Of a stretch of DNA of 64,000 nt, positions 18,662-27,163 are shown piece by piece (position 1 is the stretch's first letter; the number at the start of each line of letters is the position of its first letter). The position numbers were made by a program, and so were the translations under genes. Under the pieces are notes generated by a model that was not told the DNA's origin, made no database searches, and saw only the letters and a list, made by a program, of their open reading frames with translations. Source of the stretch: an uncultured Lachnospiraceae bacterium (GTDB taxonomy: Bacteria > Bacillota > Clostridia > Lachnospirales > Lachnospiraceae); contig ONAD01000004.1 of assembly GCA_900315735.1 (NCBI GenBank), positions 1 through 64,000 of the forward strand. The letters run 5' to 3'.

Positions 18662-19750
18662 ATGAAAAAAATCGTTTTAACAGGCGGTGGTACCGCCGGT
18701 CATGTAACTCCAAACATTGCTCTTTTTCCTGCTTTAAAGGAAGCCGGTTATGAAATCTCCTATATCGGTTCCTATGCCGGCATGGAAAAACAGTTAATTG
18801 AAGAACAGAACATTCCTTATTATGGAATTTCCTCCGGAAAGCTCCGTCGTTATAAGGATCTCCGTAACCTCACAGACCCGTTTCGTGTCATCAAGGGCTA
18901 CGCACAGTCTGTATCTCTTTTAAGAAAAATCAAACCAGATGTTGTCTTTTCAAAAGGCGGATTCGTTTCCGTTCCTGTTGTTCTCGCAGCGAAACACCTC
19001 CGGATTCCTGCTATTATTCATGAATCCGACATGACACCTGGTCTTGCTAATAAAATTGCAATTCCGGCAGCCTGCAAGGTCTGCTGTAATTTCCCGGAAA
19101 CCGTAGACTATCTTCCAAAAGAGAAGGCAGTTCTTACCGGTTCTCCAATCCGCCAGGAACTTTTAAGTGGTGACAAAGAACAGGCTGCCAAGCTCTGTGG
19201 CTTTACCATGGATAAACCGGTTATCTTAGTAGTCGGTGGAAGCAGCGGCTCCAAATTCATCAATGATGCTGTACGCGGTCTCTTAGATGACCTGCTTGTC
19301 AACTACCAGATTATCCATCTCTGCGGAAAGGGAAATATAGATAAATTATATAACAACCGCTCCGGCTATGTCCAGTTTGAATACGCCGGAAAAGAACTTC
19401 GGGATATGTTTGCTTTAAGCTCTCTTGTGATTTCCCGTGCCGGTGCAAATGCAATCTGTGAATTGCTTGCTCTTCACAAGCCGAATATTCTGATTCCACT
19501 GTCTGCTGCTGCAAGCCGTGGTGACCAGATTTTAAATGCCCGCTCTTTTGAAAAACAGGGTTACAGCTATGTAATTGAAGAAGAGAATCTGACCAAAGAA
19601 ACCTTAGACGCTGCCATTAAGAAAGTCATGACCGAAAAGGAGAGTTATGTTTCTAACATGAAATCCAGCCAGCAGTTAGATTCTATTCATACAATTCTGA
19701 ATCTTATTGAAGAAGCCAGCCAAAAAAAGAAGAAGAAAAAGAAAGCGTAA
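18662..19750 (+). CDS. murG: UDP-GlcNAc:lipid I N-acetylglucosaminyltransferase
   Basis: Adds GlcNAc to lipid I to make lipid II, on the inner face of the membrane. 362 residues, GT28 family. The N-terminal domain has the GGGTAGHVTPNIAL loop; the C-terminal UDP-GlcNAc domain has LVVGGSSGSKFINDAV and the nucleotide-binding SRAGANAICELLALHKPNIL. The last residues are a poly-Lys tail (KKKKKKKA), which may aid membrane contact. The gene stands alone, outside any division/cell-wall cluster; Firmicutes may carry such a solitary MurG instead of, or besides, one in the dcw cluster. GAAAGGA lies upstream of the ATG. Confidence 0.92.
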   Translation: MKKIVLTGGGTAGHVTPNIALFPALKEAGYEISYIGSYAGMEKQLIEEQNIPYYGISSGKLRRYKDLRNLTDPFRVIKGYAQSVSLLRKIKPDVVFSKGGFVSVPVVLAAKHLRIPAIIHESDMTPGLANKIAIPAACKVCCNFPETVDYLPKEKAVLTGSPIRQELLSGDKEQAAKLCGFTMDKPVILVVGGSSGSKFINDAVRGLLDDLLVNYQIIHLCGKGNIDKLYNNRSGYVQFEYAGKELRDMFALSSLVISRAGANAICELLALHKPNILIPLSAAASRGDQILNARSFEKQGYSYVIEEENLTKETLDAAIKKVMTEKESYVSNMKSSQQLDSIHTILNLIEEASQKKKKKKKA

Positions 19751-19755
19751 GTGCA

Positions 19756-19797
19756 AAAGGTGTAAAGTCTTAATTTTATATTAGACTTTACACCTTT
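19756..19797. terminator. Strong bidirectional terminator
   Basis: AAAGGTGTAAAGTCT and its exact complement form a perfect 15-bp stem with a 12-base loop between convergent murG and the HIT gene. The A-rich start and T-rich end serve both strands. Confidence 0.9.
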
Positions 19798-19841
19798 CAT
19801 TTTTCTAATTATTATTTTCTGATTTTATGTTGTTTCTCTTT

Positions 19842-20261
19842 TTATTTTACTTTTATCATATCTAAAATTTCTTTCATCTCATCATCTGAAAGCTCTAATG
19901 GAGTATATCTTAAGATATCATCATTCTTATCTCCCTTGTATCTTGGAATCAGATGCATATGGAAATGAAATACTGTCTGTCCTGCAGTCTCTTCATTGTT
20001 CTGAAGTAAATTAAAACCATCACAGTTTAATTTTTCTTTCATATGAACTGCCATTTTCTTGGCAAGCTTCATTGCCTTTGCTGCTACCTCCTCATCAATC
20101 TCATAAAGATTTGCAAAATGATCTTTTGGAATGATTAAAGAATGTCCCTTTGTTGCAGGATTGGCATCCATAATGACACGGAAGGTATCATCTTCATATA
20201 CAGTATTTGTCGGAATATCGCCTGCTGCCAGTTTACAAAAAATACAATTATCGTCTTTCAT
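19842..20261 (-). CDS. HIT-family hydrolase (HinT-like)
   Basis: 139 residues. Nucleoside phosphoramidase / AMP-lysine hydrolase fold. The N-terminus CIFCKLAAGDIPTNTVYEDD has the Cys pair typical of bacterial HIT proteins, and the active site HFHMHLIPRY gives the HxHxH-x-x triad near the C-terminus. It lies 15 bases after the flavodoxin-SCP2 gene and is probably cotranscribed. GGAG lies upstream of the ATG. The natural substrate in Firmicutes is not settled. Confidence 0.93.
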   Translation of the reverse strand: MKDDNCIFCKLAAGDIPTNTVYEDDTFRVIMDANPATKGHSLIIPKDHFANLYEIDEEVAAKAMKLAKKMAVHMKEKLNCDGFNLLQNNEETAGQTVFHFHMHLIPRYKGDKNDDILRYTPLELSDDEMKEILDMIKVK

Positions 20262-20276
20262 GGTTACTCCTTCTTT

Positions 20277-21269
20277 CTATTCAAAAATAAAAATCTGATC
20301 TAAAGTACGCAGTGTCTTAAAGTTTCCTTTTGCAGTCATCTCACCGGTCATAAATGCTCTCTGGAAAGTCATTCTGCCAGCTAAGATATTATTCATGACT
20401 TCTCCGGTAAGCTTCGCATATACATCTACATTTTCCTGCTGTCCATAATAGCAGTTTAACTCTTCTCCGGCGACCTCTACTACTAATGGTTTTTTCTTCT
20501 CTTCAATCATAAAGAGATAGTTCGCCGTGAAATCCCCCTGTGGCACAAAATGGCTTTCTAATTCTGTAATATATTCTGTCTGTGTGTCATTCTGCTGTAC
20601 GCTTAACTTATCCTTAAACATGGAAGCTAATTCTTCAATATCTTCCCTCTGCTTCTTCACATAAGAATCATCTGCCACATACTGGGATAACTGCTCACTC
20701 TCCTGCGGTGTTAAATCCATCTGCTGTGTCCGCAAGATGGTTCTGGTCACCGCCTGATTAGAAGTCGGCAGGCTCTTCTGTTTCTGTGAAATCGTACGAT
20801 AAAGATTCTCTGCTTTCTTCTCAATAATCAGGGAATAGTCATGATTCATTTCAAAGCTTACCAGATCATCTACATAACCACACATTCCGCTGCATGGCAG
20901 TCCGCCTAAGATTTCCCATGCATTGGATAATGTCAGTTCCCCTTCACGTTCTCCATATGTGGTTGACATAACAATTGGCTGCATATAGGTTGTCTTGATT
21001 TTTTCCTTGTCTCCGTAAAGCCAGCAGGAATCTAAAAACTGCTGCATATAACCACCGATTCCAAGCCACTCTACTGTCGTTGCCAGAATAATGCCATCTG
21101 CATCCTTTAAGGTCTGTGGCAACGTAGAGATACTGTTCTTGTGTTCATATATATTATACCGTTCCACACTGACACGAAGCTCTTTTAAAACTTCTTCCAT
21201 TTTCCCAATTACATATAAAGTAGGATCATCCAGAAGTCCTCTTCCACCGTAATATATATTTACTTTCAT
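20277..21269 (-). CDS. Flavodoxin-like reductase fused to SCP2-like domain
   Basis: 330 residues. The N-terminal 165 residues form a flavodoxin/NAD(P)H-dependent FMN-reductase fold (DADGIILATTVEWLGIGGYM, FMN-binding loop, and LGGLPCSGMCGYVDDL). A helical linker (LTPQESEQLSQYV) follows. The C-terminal 105 residues resemble a sterol-carrier-protein-2 fold (KLTGEVMNNILAGRMTFQRAFMTGEMTAKG). Such fusions occur in Clostridia; the SCP2 part may bind a hydrophobic ligand. A clear promoter lies upstream and the HIT gene follows. Confidence 0.8.
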   Translation of the reverse strand: MKVNIYYGGRGLLDDPTLYVIGKMEEVLKELRVSVERYNIYEHKNSISTLPQTLKDADGIILATTVEWLGIGGYMQQFLDSCWLYGDKEKIKTTYMQPIVMSTTYGEREGELTLSNAWEILGGLPCSGMCGYVDDLVSFEMNHDYSLIIEKKAENLYRTISQKQKSLPTSNQAVTRTILRTQQMDLTPQESEQLSQYVADDSYVKKQREDIEELASMFKDKLSVQQNDTQTEYITELESHFVPQGDFTANYLFMIEEKKKPLVVEVAGEELNCYYGQQENVDVYAKLTGEVMNNILAGRMTFQRAFMTGEMTAKGNFKTLRTLDQIFIFE

Positions 21270-21324
21270 TTCTGCCTCCGCATCTTAAGTTTTTTCATTT
21301 TACTTCATTCCATCATATACCAAC

Positions 21325-21353
21325 AGTATATAAATTTTCCGGAATAAAATCAA
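21325..21353 (-). promoter_or_regulatory. Sigma-A promoter of the flavodoxin-HIT operon
   Basis: TTGATT (21353-21348), 17-base spacer, TATACT (21330-21325) on the minus strand. The -35 box overlaps the stop codon of the rhomboid gene. Confidence 0.7.
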
Positions 21354-22426
21354 TCCTTTTCCTTTCTGCGATATAGAAGCAGCGACAGTAAAAATCCTCC
21401 AATCAGTCCACCTATATGGCACCAGTTATCCACTCCGGTACTGGTAAATCCATAATAAAGGCTCAATGCAATCATAATTACAATTCCTCTGATATTCAGT
21501 TCTTCTACTCTTCCCCTGTTGGCAAGCACTACCCAGAGTAAGGCTCCAAATACACCAAAAATCGCACCGGAAGCCCCTGCTGACACCGTCAGGGTTCCTT
21601 TGCTCTGCGTTACCAGAAGTGAAAGCAGATTACCGCATAATCCTGCGCCAAAATAAATGATAAGATAGCGCCACTTTCCCACCAGACGTTCCAGCCTGTC
21701 TCCGGTCCAGAATAGTACAATCATATTATTGGCAAGATGTGCCAGTCCAAAATGTAAAAACATGGCAGTAAACAATCTCCACCATTCGCCCTGCCCGAAT
21801 ACATCCGGCGGAAATACTGCTCCATGCTGTTCCATAAAAGCTGCAGATTCCGTATCACCAAGTGTGCTCAGTATCAAAAATACCATGACATTTATCAGAA
21901 CAATACCTGCATTGCACCAGGATGGATATTGTTTGAATCTCTGCCATAAAGTAAGCCGCTGCACACCACCACCGGATTTCTGTTCCTGCAATGCATCTCT
22001 TAATCCATAGAAATCTCCCGGCTGGTTTTCAAAAATCATAAGCTGTCCAGACCGCTCATTGATAAGCCAGACATTCCGGCAGCTGCCACAGAGCATACGA
22101 GCCTGTTCCATTTCATCTGCTACCAGTAAAGTCAGTAAATCCACCTGGTAGATTGCCATATTCTGCTCACATCCCGGTATTCTTCCCTCTGGATGTAGAA
22201 ACAGTTCCTGCAGCCTCGCCTGAATTGCCTGTAATTTTTCTGCTTCCAGTACAAATCCTGTATGCATAAAGATTCCGGCAACCACCTGCGCCCTGCCATC
22301 TGTAAATCTATAGTATACCCCGACTTCTTCCGGCGATACTTTGATAAAAGAATATCCTCGACTTTTTAAACATGCATCTATTTTCTGAATCAATATAACT
22401 TTTCCCTCTTCCAGTCTTTTATGCAT
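21350..22426 (-). CDS. Rhomboid intramembrane serine protease
   Basis: 358 residues. A cytosolic N-terminal region (about 175 residues, not recognised, with VYYRFTDGRAQVVAGIFMH) precedes a six- or seven-helix rhomboid domain. Catalytic elements are visible: HFGLAHLANNMIVLFWTG (loop and HxxxN), the nucleophile in GASGAIFGVFGALLW, and the His of CHIGGLIGGFLLSLL. It would cleave membrane proteins within or near the bilayer. It lies 54 bases after the FHA gene at the distal end of the Tad operon, but a link to pilus assembly is only by position. The ribosome binding site is weak. Confidence 0.93.
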   Translation of the reverse strand: MHKRLEEGKVILIQKIDACLKSRGYSFIKVSPEEVGVYYRFTDGRAQVVAGIFMHTGFVLEAEKLQAIQARLQELFLHPEGRIPGCEQNMAIYQVDLLTLLVADEMEQARMLCGSCRNVWLINERSGQLMIFENQPGDFYGLRDALQEQKSGGGVQRLTLWQRFKQYPSWCNAGIVLINVMVFLILSTLGDTESAAFMEQHGAVFPPDVFGQGEWWRLFTAMFLHFGLAHLANNMIVLFWTGDRLERLVGKWRYLIIYFGAGLCGNLLSLLVTQSKGTLTVSAGASGAIFGVFGALLWVVLANRGRVEELNIRGIVIMIALSLYYGFTSTGVDNWCHIGGLIGGFLLSLLLYRRKEKD

Positions 22427-22480
22427 CTGACAATAGCACTTTCAAAAGACACTGTCAACGAAGGAAATATAACCTTTTTC

Positions 22481-23716
22481 TTAAAGAAATGTAAACCGCT
22501 CACGCCCCAGCTGAATCACATCATTCATGCATAACTGCTCTTTCTCCCGATAAGCCAGCATTTTCCCATTGAGCCATGTTCCATTCATGGAATTTAAGTC
22601 TTCCACATAATAATCCTCTTTCTCCCTGGTAATGCGTGCATGCATGCGGCTGACTCCCTGTATACATACATTTCCGTCCGCCTGCTCACTGCTGCCTATG
22701 ATAAATGGAAAATACTCCATTCTGATATTCGAAATACCCTCTTTTCCATCATAACGCAAGACTCCCTCCGGAGCCCGCTCTGTTCCAAGATAAACAGTCG
22801 GATTTTCCTCCTGCATTTCTTTGTAATCCATAGGTGTACACACGATTTGTTCTTCCTCCTTCTCATGATTTATCTTTCCTGTTAAGAATGCTGGAATCCG
22901 GCTGATTGCAGCAATGCATTCCTGCAATTTTTCTTCCATTGCCATATTCCAGCCACGGCTTTGGGCATCCTTCTTATAATATTCATCATCCTTTTCAATC
23001 ATATCTATCTCATATTTTTTCCAATACCCCTTCTTTTTCTTCTGACCTGCTGTCTCTTCCTCTGCATCTACCTCTTTCTTCTCCGGCTCCCATGGCATAA
23101 CGCCCTTCTGCAATGCCGCTACCTTTTTCGAAGAAACGGTTTTCTGTCGGTCCGGTACATAATCTTCTACATTCTGCTGCCGGTACTGATATAATATCCT
23201 CAGGATTTCATCTAAAGAAAAGCCTTCTTCTGTCGATTTCTGATATGCTTCATAAGAGGCAAGTACCATCTGTTCATCTTCATGATTAATCTTTGCCAGA
23301 AGATATTCCATCAGCTTTCGGAAGCCTTCTGTAACAGGTTCTTTTCTACCGGGGCAATAGGTAAAGTAAAACTTCTTGGTTCCATTCTCAAGATAAATAC
23401 TTTCCGGTTCTAATAGAATGCCCTCTTCCTCTAAAAGATATGGACGAATCTCCTGACAGATTCCGAGTAATGTTTCTAACATTTTTGCAAACATATCTAT
23501 GGCAAAATCACTGCTCTCCAACACATGGTCCAAAGAACGTTTCCCGGTAATTTCATATCGAAACTGCGTCTCCCCTTCTGAAACTACCGGTTCAAACTGC
23601 AATAAATTATGAATATGATTCTGCCGGCACATATGAATCTGATACCCGGAATATGCGGGATTTGATGTAATGAACATATAACTCTGATTCAGATTTCTCT
23701 TATAACATATCTCCAA
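22481..23716 (-). CDS. FHA-domain protein with DUF6382-like N-terminus
   Basis: 411 residues, cytoplasmic. The N-terminal half (1-170) matches the domain I know as DUF6382 in Clostridia (QIHMCRQNHIHNLLQFEPVV, then YLENGTKKFYFTYCPG). A charged linker follows, and residues about 330-411 are a forkhead-associated domain (FPFIIGSSEQADG, VSRMHARITREKEDYYVEDL, NSMNGTWLNGK), which binds phosphothreonine. No kinase is in the window. The start is TTG at 23716, with GGAGG 9 bases upstream; the gene overlaps the small TadE-like gene by 17 bases. It belongs to the Tad operon and may gate pilus assembly. Confidence 0.88.
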   Translation of the reverse strand: MEICYKRNLNQSYMFITSNPAYSGYQIHMCRQNHIHNLLQFEPVVSEGETQFRYEITGKRSLDHVLESSDFAIDMFAKMLETLLGICQEIRPYLLEEEGILLEPESIYLENGTKKFYFTYCPGRKEPVTEGFRKLMEYLLAKINHEDEQMVLASYEAYQKSTEEGFSLDEILRILYQYRQQNVEDYVPDRQKTVSSKKVAALQKGVMPWEPEKKEVDAEEETAGQKKKKGYWKKYEIDMIEKDDEYYKKDAQSRGWNMAMEEKLQECIAAISRIPAFLTGKINHEKEEEQIVCTPMDYKEMQEENPTVYLGTERAPEGVLRYDGKEGISNIRMEYFPFIIGSSEQADGNVCIQGVSRMHARITREKEDYYVEDLNSMNGTWLNGKMLAYREKEQLCMNDVIQLGRERFTFL

Positions 23717-23894
23717 TATAAATTTCCTCCATACATTCTATTTTGCTCTTGCTGCTTTCTTCCGCTGCCAGCTTTACCTTATCATGCAGTTCATAACTGA
23801 CTGTAATAAAAGTGCAGAATATCACCAATATCATTGGCACTATAACTGCCGCCTCTATGGTATAAGAAGCAGGCAGATAACATTTCTTTTTCCA
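23700..23894 (-). CDS. Small TadE-like pseudopilin
   Basis: About 64 residues: a short basic start (KKKCYLPA), the TadE signature SYTIEAAVIVPMILVIFCTF (a prepilin-peptidase-type motif with Glu in place, then a membrane helix) and a polar tail. The 5' end is unclear: in this frame no ATG, GTG or TTG lies close by, and the natural ATG (ATGGAAAAAGAAATG on the minus strand) is in another frame. A frameshift or a non-standard start is possible. Coordinates start at the first Trp codon. It sits between the second prepilin peptidase and the FHA gene. Confidence 0.6.
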   Translation of the reverse strand, partial: WKKKCYLPASYTIEAAVIVPMILVIFCTFITVSYELHDKVKLAAEESSKSKIECMEEIYIGDML

Positions 23895-23899
23895 TTGTC

Positions 23900-24316
23900 T
23901 TATAAAATCAACAAAATGAGATATGCTGCCAGCAGAAACGGGATAAATGGAATGGTATCTTTGCGTCTTTTTCTGTGCATTAACAGTAATACCAGTGCAT
24001 ACAGAGAGGACAGGAAAAGTCCTGTCAGAAGCAGACGCATGGTATTGATTCCTCCGATGTATATTCCCGCCACACAAAGTACCAGTCCATCGCCAATTCC
24101 AATCACTCCTCCGGACACTAGCGACAGGATAATGACTGCTGCCCCGACGGCAATGCCTCCTAACATGCTGTATAATGACTGGTTTCTCTGCCAGAGATGC
24201 AGCAAAATTCCCACAACGCCAAAGCACAATACTCTTATGCTGTGTATTTCTTTTTTTCGGATATCTTCGATGGAACATATCCCCAACATTCCAAGTACAG
24301 AACATATCGTCACCAT
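23900..24316 (-). CDS. Prepilin peptidase, A24 family (second copy)
   Basis: 138 residues, a minimal aspartyl prepilin peptidase that would trim the leader of Flp and TadE-type pseudopilins. First catalytic Asp in IEDIRKKEIHS, second in the GxGD motif of GGVIGIGDGLVL; five to six membrane helices. No methylase domain, as in TadV/CpaA. AGGAG precedes the ATG by 8 bases. It lies at the distal end of the Tad operon, while a larger paralogue sits at the front (31423-31980). Confidence 0.88.
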   Translation of the reverse strand: MVTICSVLGMLGICSIEDIRKKEIHSIRVLCFGVVGILLHLWQRNQSLYSMLGGIAVGAAVIILSLVSGGVIGIGDGLVLCVAGIYIGGINTMRLLLTGLFLSSLYALVLLLMHRKRRKDTIPFIPFLLAAYLILLIL

Positions 24317-24329
24317 CCCCTTATCTCCT

Positions 24330-24380
24330 TGTTATTTGTTATTTGTGATTTGTTATTTATGATTCACTATTTGTTATTTT
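24330..24380. repeat. AT-rich ATTTGTTATT repeats
   Basis: Degenerate tandem units of (A)TTTGTTATT and related 8-10-mers fill the gap between the TadE-like gene and the second prepilin peptidase. They probably act only as spacer; mutational slippage could alter coupling between the genes. Confidence 0.5.
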
Positions 24381-24459
24381 TATCTACAATTTATGGATTG
24401 TAACCTGCCATCTGCCGTTTCTTTATCTGGCACTTTTCTTTATCTGATGCTTTTCTTGC

Positions 24460-25338
24460 TCAGGAAGCTTTTCTCTTTTCACATTTCCCGCAAGGCGAAT
24501 GATCCCCGGCTTCTTCCAACAAGATACGATATACCGTACGTTTTAATCCACTGCAGGAAAGACTGTTATGCACCGCTTCTCCATATTCCGTTACAAATAC
24601 TGTTTTTGCATCTTTCTTTCCCATACGGCATTTTTCGCAGTCTTTATATTTTGCACCGGAGGCATTCCGCAATCCGGATACTGCATCTTCCGATATTGCC
24701 AGAATGCTTAAATCCAGATAAGTACAGTCCGAAAACCAGTGATAGGATTTTCCCGTCTCTGTAATATAGACATAAGTTCCATCCTCATCTCCATCACCTC
24801 TATAGCCAATCCATTTATGTACTTTTGCCCGCTGATCCATGTCATAAGAAAACAGTCCCAATAACTGCAATGGATTTTCAATCCGGTAAGATACGCATAA
24901 ATCAATATCATTTCCTGTTAACTGAGAACGCCAGAAAGAGAAACCCTTCTCTTCCCCTTCCACATAAATTACCGGTGCTTCAAGTTCTTCTAATTTTCTT
25001 TGAAACAGGATCTTTGCTTCTGCAATTGACACCACAGAATCCATCCCGCTTTCATGGGTCATATGTGCATGAATGGCACTCTTTCTTGCAGCATACTGCA
25101 GGGCGCATTCCACATCCTGCTGCAGCTCTAATACCCGGAAAAGAAAGATTACCGATAGTACACAGACCACAAACAGCGGCAATGCGATAGCTGCTTCTAT
25201 TGTCATAGAAGCTGTTGTGGAGGCACATAAAGGTGTCTCTTTTCTATATGTAGAATTGCTATACAATAGATTTGTATTATCTGGGTTAGAGAGAGTTTTT
25301 TTATATTGATTTTTTGCTTGAATTCTGAGAAGAGACAC
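24460..25338 (-). CDS. TadE-like protein with two C-terminal Cys motifs
   Basis: 292 residues. After a polar leader, TASMTIEAAIALPLFVVCVL gives a prepilin-peptidase-like site and membrane helix of the TadE/TadG type. The extracellular part ends in two related units: VYITETGKSYHWFSDCTYLD, followed by YKDCEKCRMG, and VFVTEYGEAVHNSLSCSG, followed by SPCGKCEKRK. Each has the order T-x-x-G, H-x-x-x-x-C and C-x-x-C, which recalls the Ada-type zinc-binding pattern. GTG at 25338 with GGGGGTG upstream is preferred; a longer frame to 25473 overlaps the DUF5702 gene. Part of the Tad operon. Confidence 0.8.
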   Translation of the reverse strand: MSLLRIQAKNQYKKTLSNPDNTNLLYSNSTYRKETPLCASTTASMTIEAAIALPLFVVCVLSVIFLFRVLELQQDVECALQYAARKSAIHAHMTHESGMDSVVSIAEAKILFQRKLEELEAPVIYVEGEEKGFSFWRSQLTGNDIDLCVSYRIENPLQLLGLFSYDMDQRAKVHKWIGYRGDGDEDGTYVYITETGKSYHWFSDCTYLDLSILAISEDAVSGLRNASGAKYKDCEKCRMGKKDAKTVFVTEYGEAVHNSLSCSGLKRTVYRILLEEAGDHSPCGKCEKRKAS

Positions 25339-25364
25339 CTTTATGCACCCCCTTTCTTCTTTTG

Positions 25365-26840
25365 TTAATAGATATAGGAAAATGAATTCTTTTCCTGAAA
25401 ATGATAATCCCCTTTGAAGCCTTCTCCGCTTCCAAACCATCCGAAAAACAGTGGTTTTGCCTGATAAGTACACTGTATTTCCATGGTTCCAATCATGCAG
25501 TCCATCCTGAAGTTTTCCCTGTCCGGAAGCAGCCGGATATTCTGCTCCATCAGATTCATTGCCCGATAGGTAAGCTTTTCCTGCCCGATAAGATATAGTA
25601 AAATTCTTAAATAATCCCCATAGCTTAAGCCACTTTCACTGGTCTTACTTTCCTCTTCTTTTGCAAAAGAATCCGACAATGCACCGACATCTAATGTCCA
25701 CTCGGCATTTCCTTTTAAAAAAGGAACCTTCCCGCCCTTTAAAAGCGTTTTTACATCTTTTACACTTTCCGAAAATGCCCATGCCACAAGGATTCCTTCT
25801 TCCACAACTTTGACTACCGCAGGATTGGCTGTCCAACCCGCCGTCACAAGCGCTATGGTATTCGCCAGTGCTGTTTTCTCGGTATCCCCTTTTAAATAAA
25901 TGTAATTTGCCACCTCACGGATTGCCAGAATACGCTCTGCAACTCCTGTAAGATTTGCCACATCAGAATTCTTTCCTGCAATGAGATATTCCATCTCATA
26001 TTGCAGCACTTCCGACTCACTCTGATTGAGATAATCACCGAACTGCTTCAGCAAATATTCCCGGAAGAAAAGTCCCGTTGTCATATCCTCCTGCTGTGCC
26101 TCTCCATTTCCTGTAAAACAGGTTCTCTTTGCAATGTCATTGGATAAGTCAATGGTCTGTGGAGATACTGCGGATACATCATCTACTACCAGAGATAGAA
26201 TACTCTTATTCTTAAGTTCTTTTACATAATCCAGCGGATTTTCATTCTTCTGATTTGCGGCATTCAGTTTTGTGTCTCTTTCCAGTCCACTCGGTGTATG
26301 GGTCTCCTGAATAGCAGCTTCGAACTTCTTCTCGATGTCTTTATTGTCTTCCGTCAGTTCCTTTGCTTCTGTTGCTTTTTCATATAATTTTTCAATTGCG
26401 GTAATTCCCAGGGAACGCTTCACATAGTCGGCTGCCTGTCTTCGAAATTCAGCTCCGGCTTCATCGGTTGCCATGGTGTAATTCGTAATATAACAGTTCT
26501 CTAACTGCATCTCATAAAGATTGGTATATGACATTTTTAAGAATCCCGGCTTCGCCATAAGATTCTCTTCTCCAAGCTCCTGCAAGGACTGCTCCAGATT
26601 ACTAAGTTCCGGTTCTCCCTTTCTGCCTGCTTCCAGAAAATAGAGATGATACTGCTCAAGAAGTGCGGTATCATACTCTGCCATTTTGGATTCCAGCAAA
26701 AGCTCCGTTTCCATTTTGCTCTGCGCCTCTAATCCATAGAGGCGTGCAGATTCCAGCAGAGTAAATACCAGACTTAGAATCATCGTCAATGCAAGGCTTA
26801 GGAATAATGTAATACTTCCTTTTTCCCTTGCTCTTTCCAT
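25365..26840 (-). CDS. DUF5702-like Tad pilus-associated protein
   Basis: 491 residues. An N-terminal short basic stretch and one membrane helix (GSITLFLSLALTMILSLVFTL) are typical of TadG/DUF5702 proteins, followed by a large extracellular, mostly helical region with many charged residues and no known motif. DUF5702 proteins occur within Tad clusters of Clostridia; their role is unknown, perhaps as a minor pseudopilin or envelope anchor. It lies 4 bases after the Flp pilin gene and 26 before the TadE-like gene. Confidence 0.8.
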   Translation of the reverse strand: MERAREKGSITLFLSLALTMILSLVFTLLESARLYGLEAQSKMETELLLESKMAEYDTALLEQYHLYFLEAGRKGEPELSNLEQSLQELGEENLMAKPGFLKMSYTNLYEMQLENCYITNYTMATDEAGAEFRRQAADYVKRSLGITAIEKLYEKATEAKELTEDNKDIEKKFEAAIQETHTPSGLERDTKLNAANQKNENPLDYVKELKNKSILSLVVDDVSAVSPQTIDLSNDIAKRTCFTGNGEAQQEDMTTGLFFREYLLKQFGDYLNQSESEVLQYEMEYLIAGKNSDVANLTGVAERILAIREVANYIYLKGDTEKTALANTIALVTAGWTANPAVVKVVEEGILVAWAFSESVKDVKTLLKGGKVPFLKGNAEWTLDVGALSDSFAKEEESKTSESGLSYGDYLRILLYLIGQEKLTYRAMNLMEQNIRLLPDRENFRMDCMIGTMEIQCTYQAKPLFFGWFGSGEGFKGDYHFQEKNSFSYIY

Positions 26841-26843
26841 ATT

Positions 26844-27068
26844 CTACAAAGAACCGGTCCGCTGTGTAATTGTTGAAAAGATACCATTTAAAAGAGCCGT
26901 CAGCTTTGATTTAAAAATAACAATAAGACCAATCAGAACCACCAGAATCAGAACCACTTCCACAACGCCTACTCCATCTTCCTCTCTTAAAAAACGGGTC
27001 AGACTTCCTTTTATTCTCTTTGCAATGCTCATTCGATTTGTCTGCTTTACATTCACTACACCTTTCAT
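26844..27068 (-). CDS. Flp/TadF-type IVb pilin
   Basis: 74 residues; the major pilin subunit. A basic leader is followed by FLREEDGVGVVEVVLILV, where cleavage after Gly and the following Glu fit the class III prepilin signal; then a hydrophobic helix and a short tail (LLNGIFSTITQRTGSL). The leader is long (about 34 residues). GGAGGAAGG precedes the ATG. Clostridial Flp1-like pilins share the GVVEVVLILVVLI core. The two A24 peptidases in this operon would process it. Confidence 0.9.
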   Translation of the reverse strand: MKGVVNVKQTNRMSIAKRIKGSLTRFLREEDGVGVVEVVLILVVLIGLIVIFKSKLTALLNGIFSTITQRTGSL

Positions 27069-27163
27069 GTTCCTTCCTCCTTTTTTACCTATCGTTTTAG
27101 TTACCTGTCATTTGCTTACCGACAGAGCCTGTCACCGGCAGATTTCTGCGACTGCTTAGTAAC

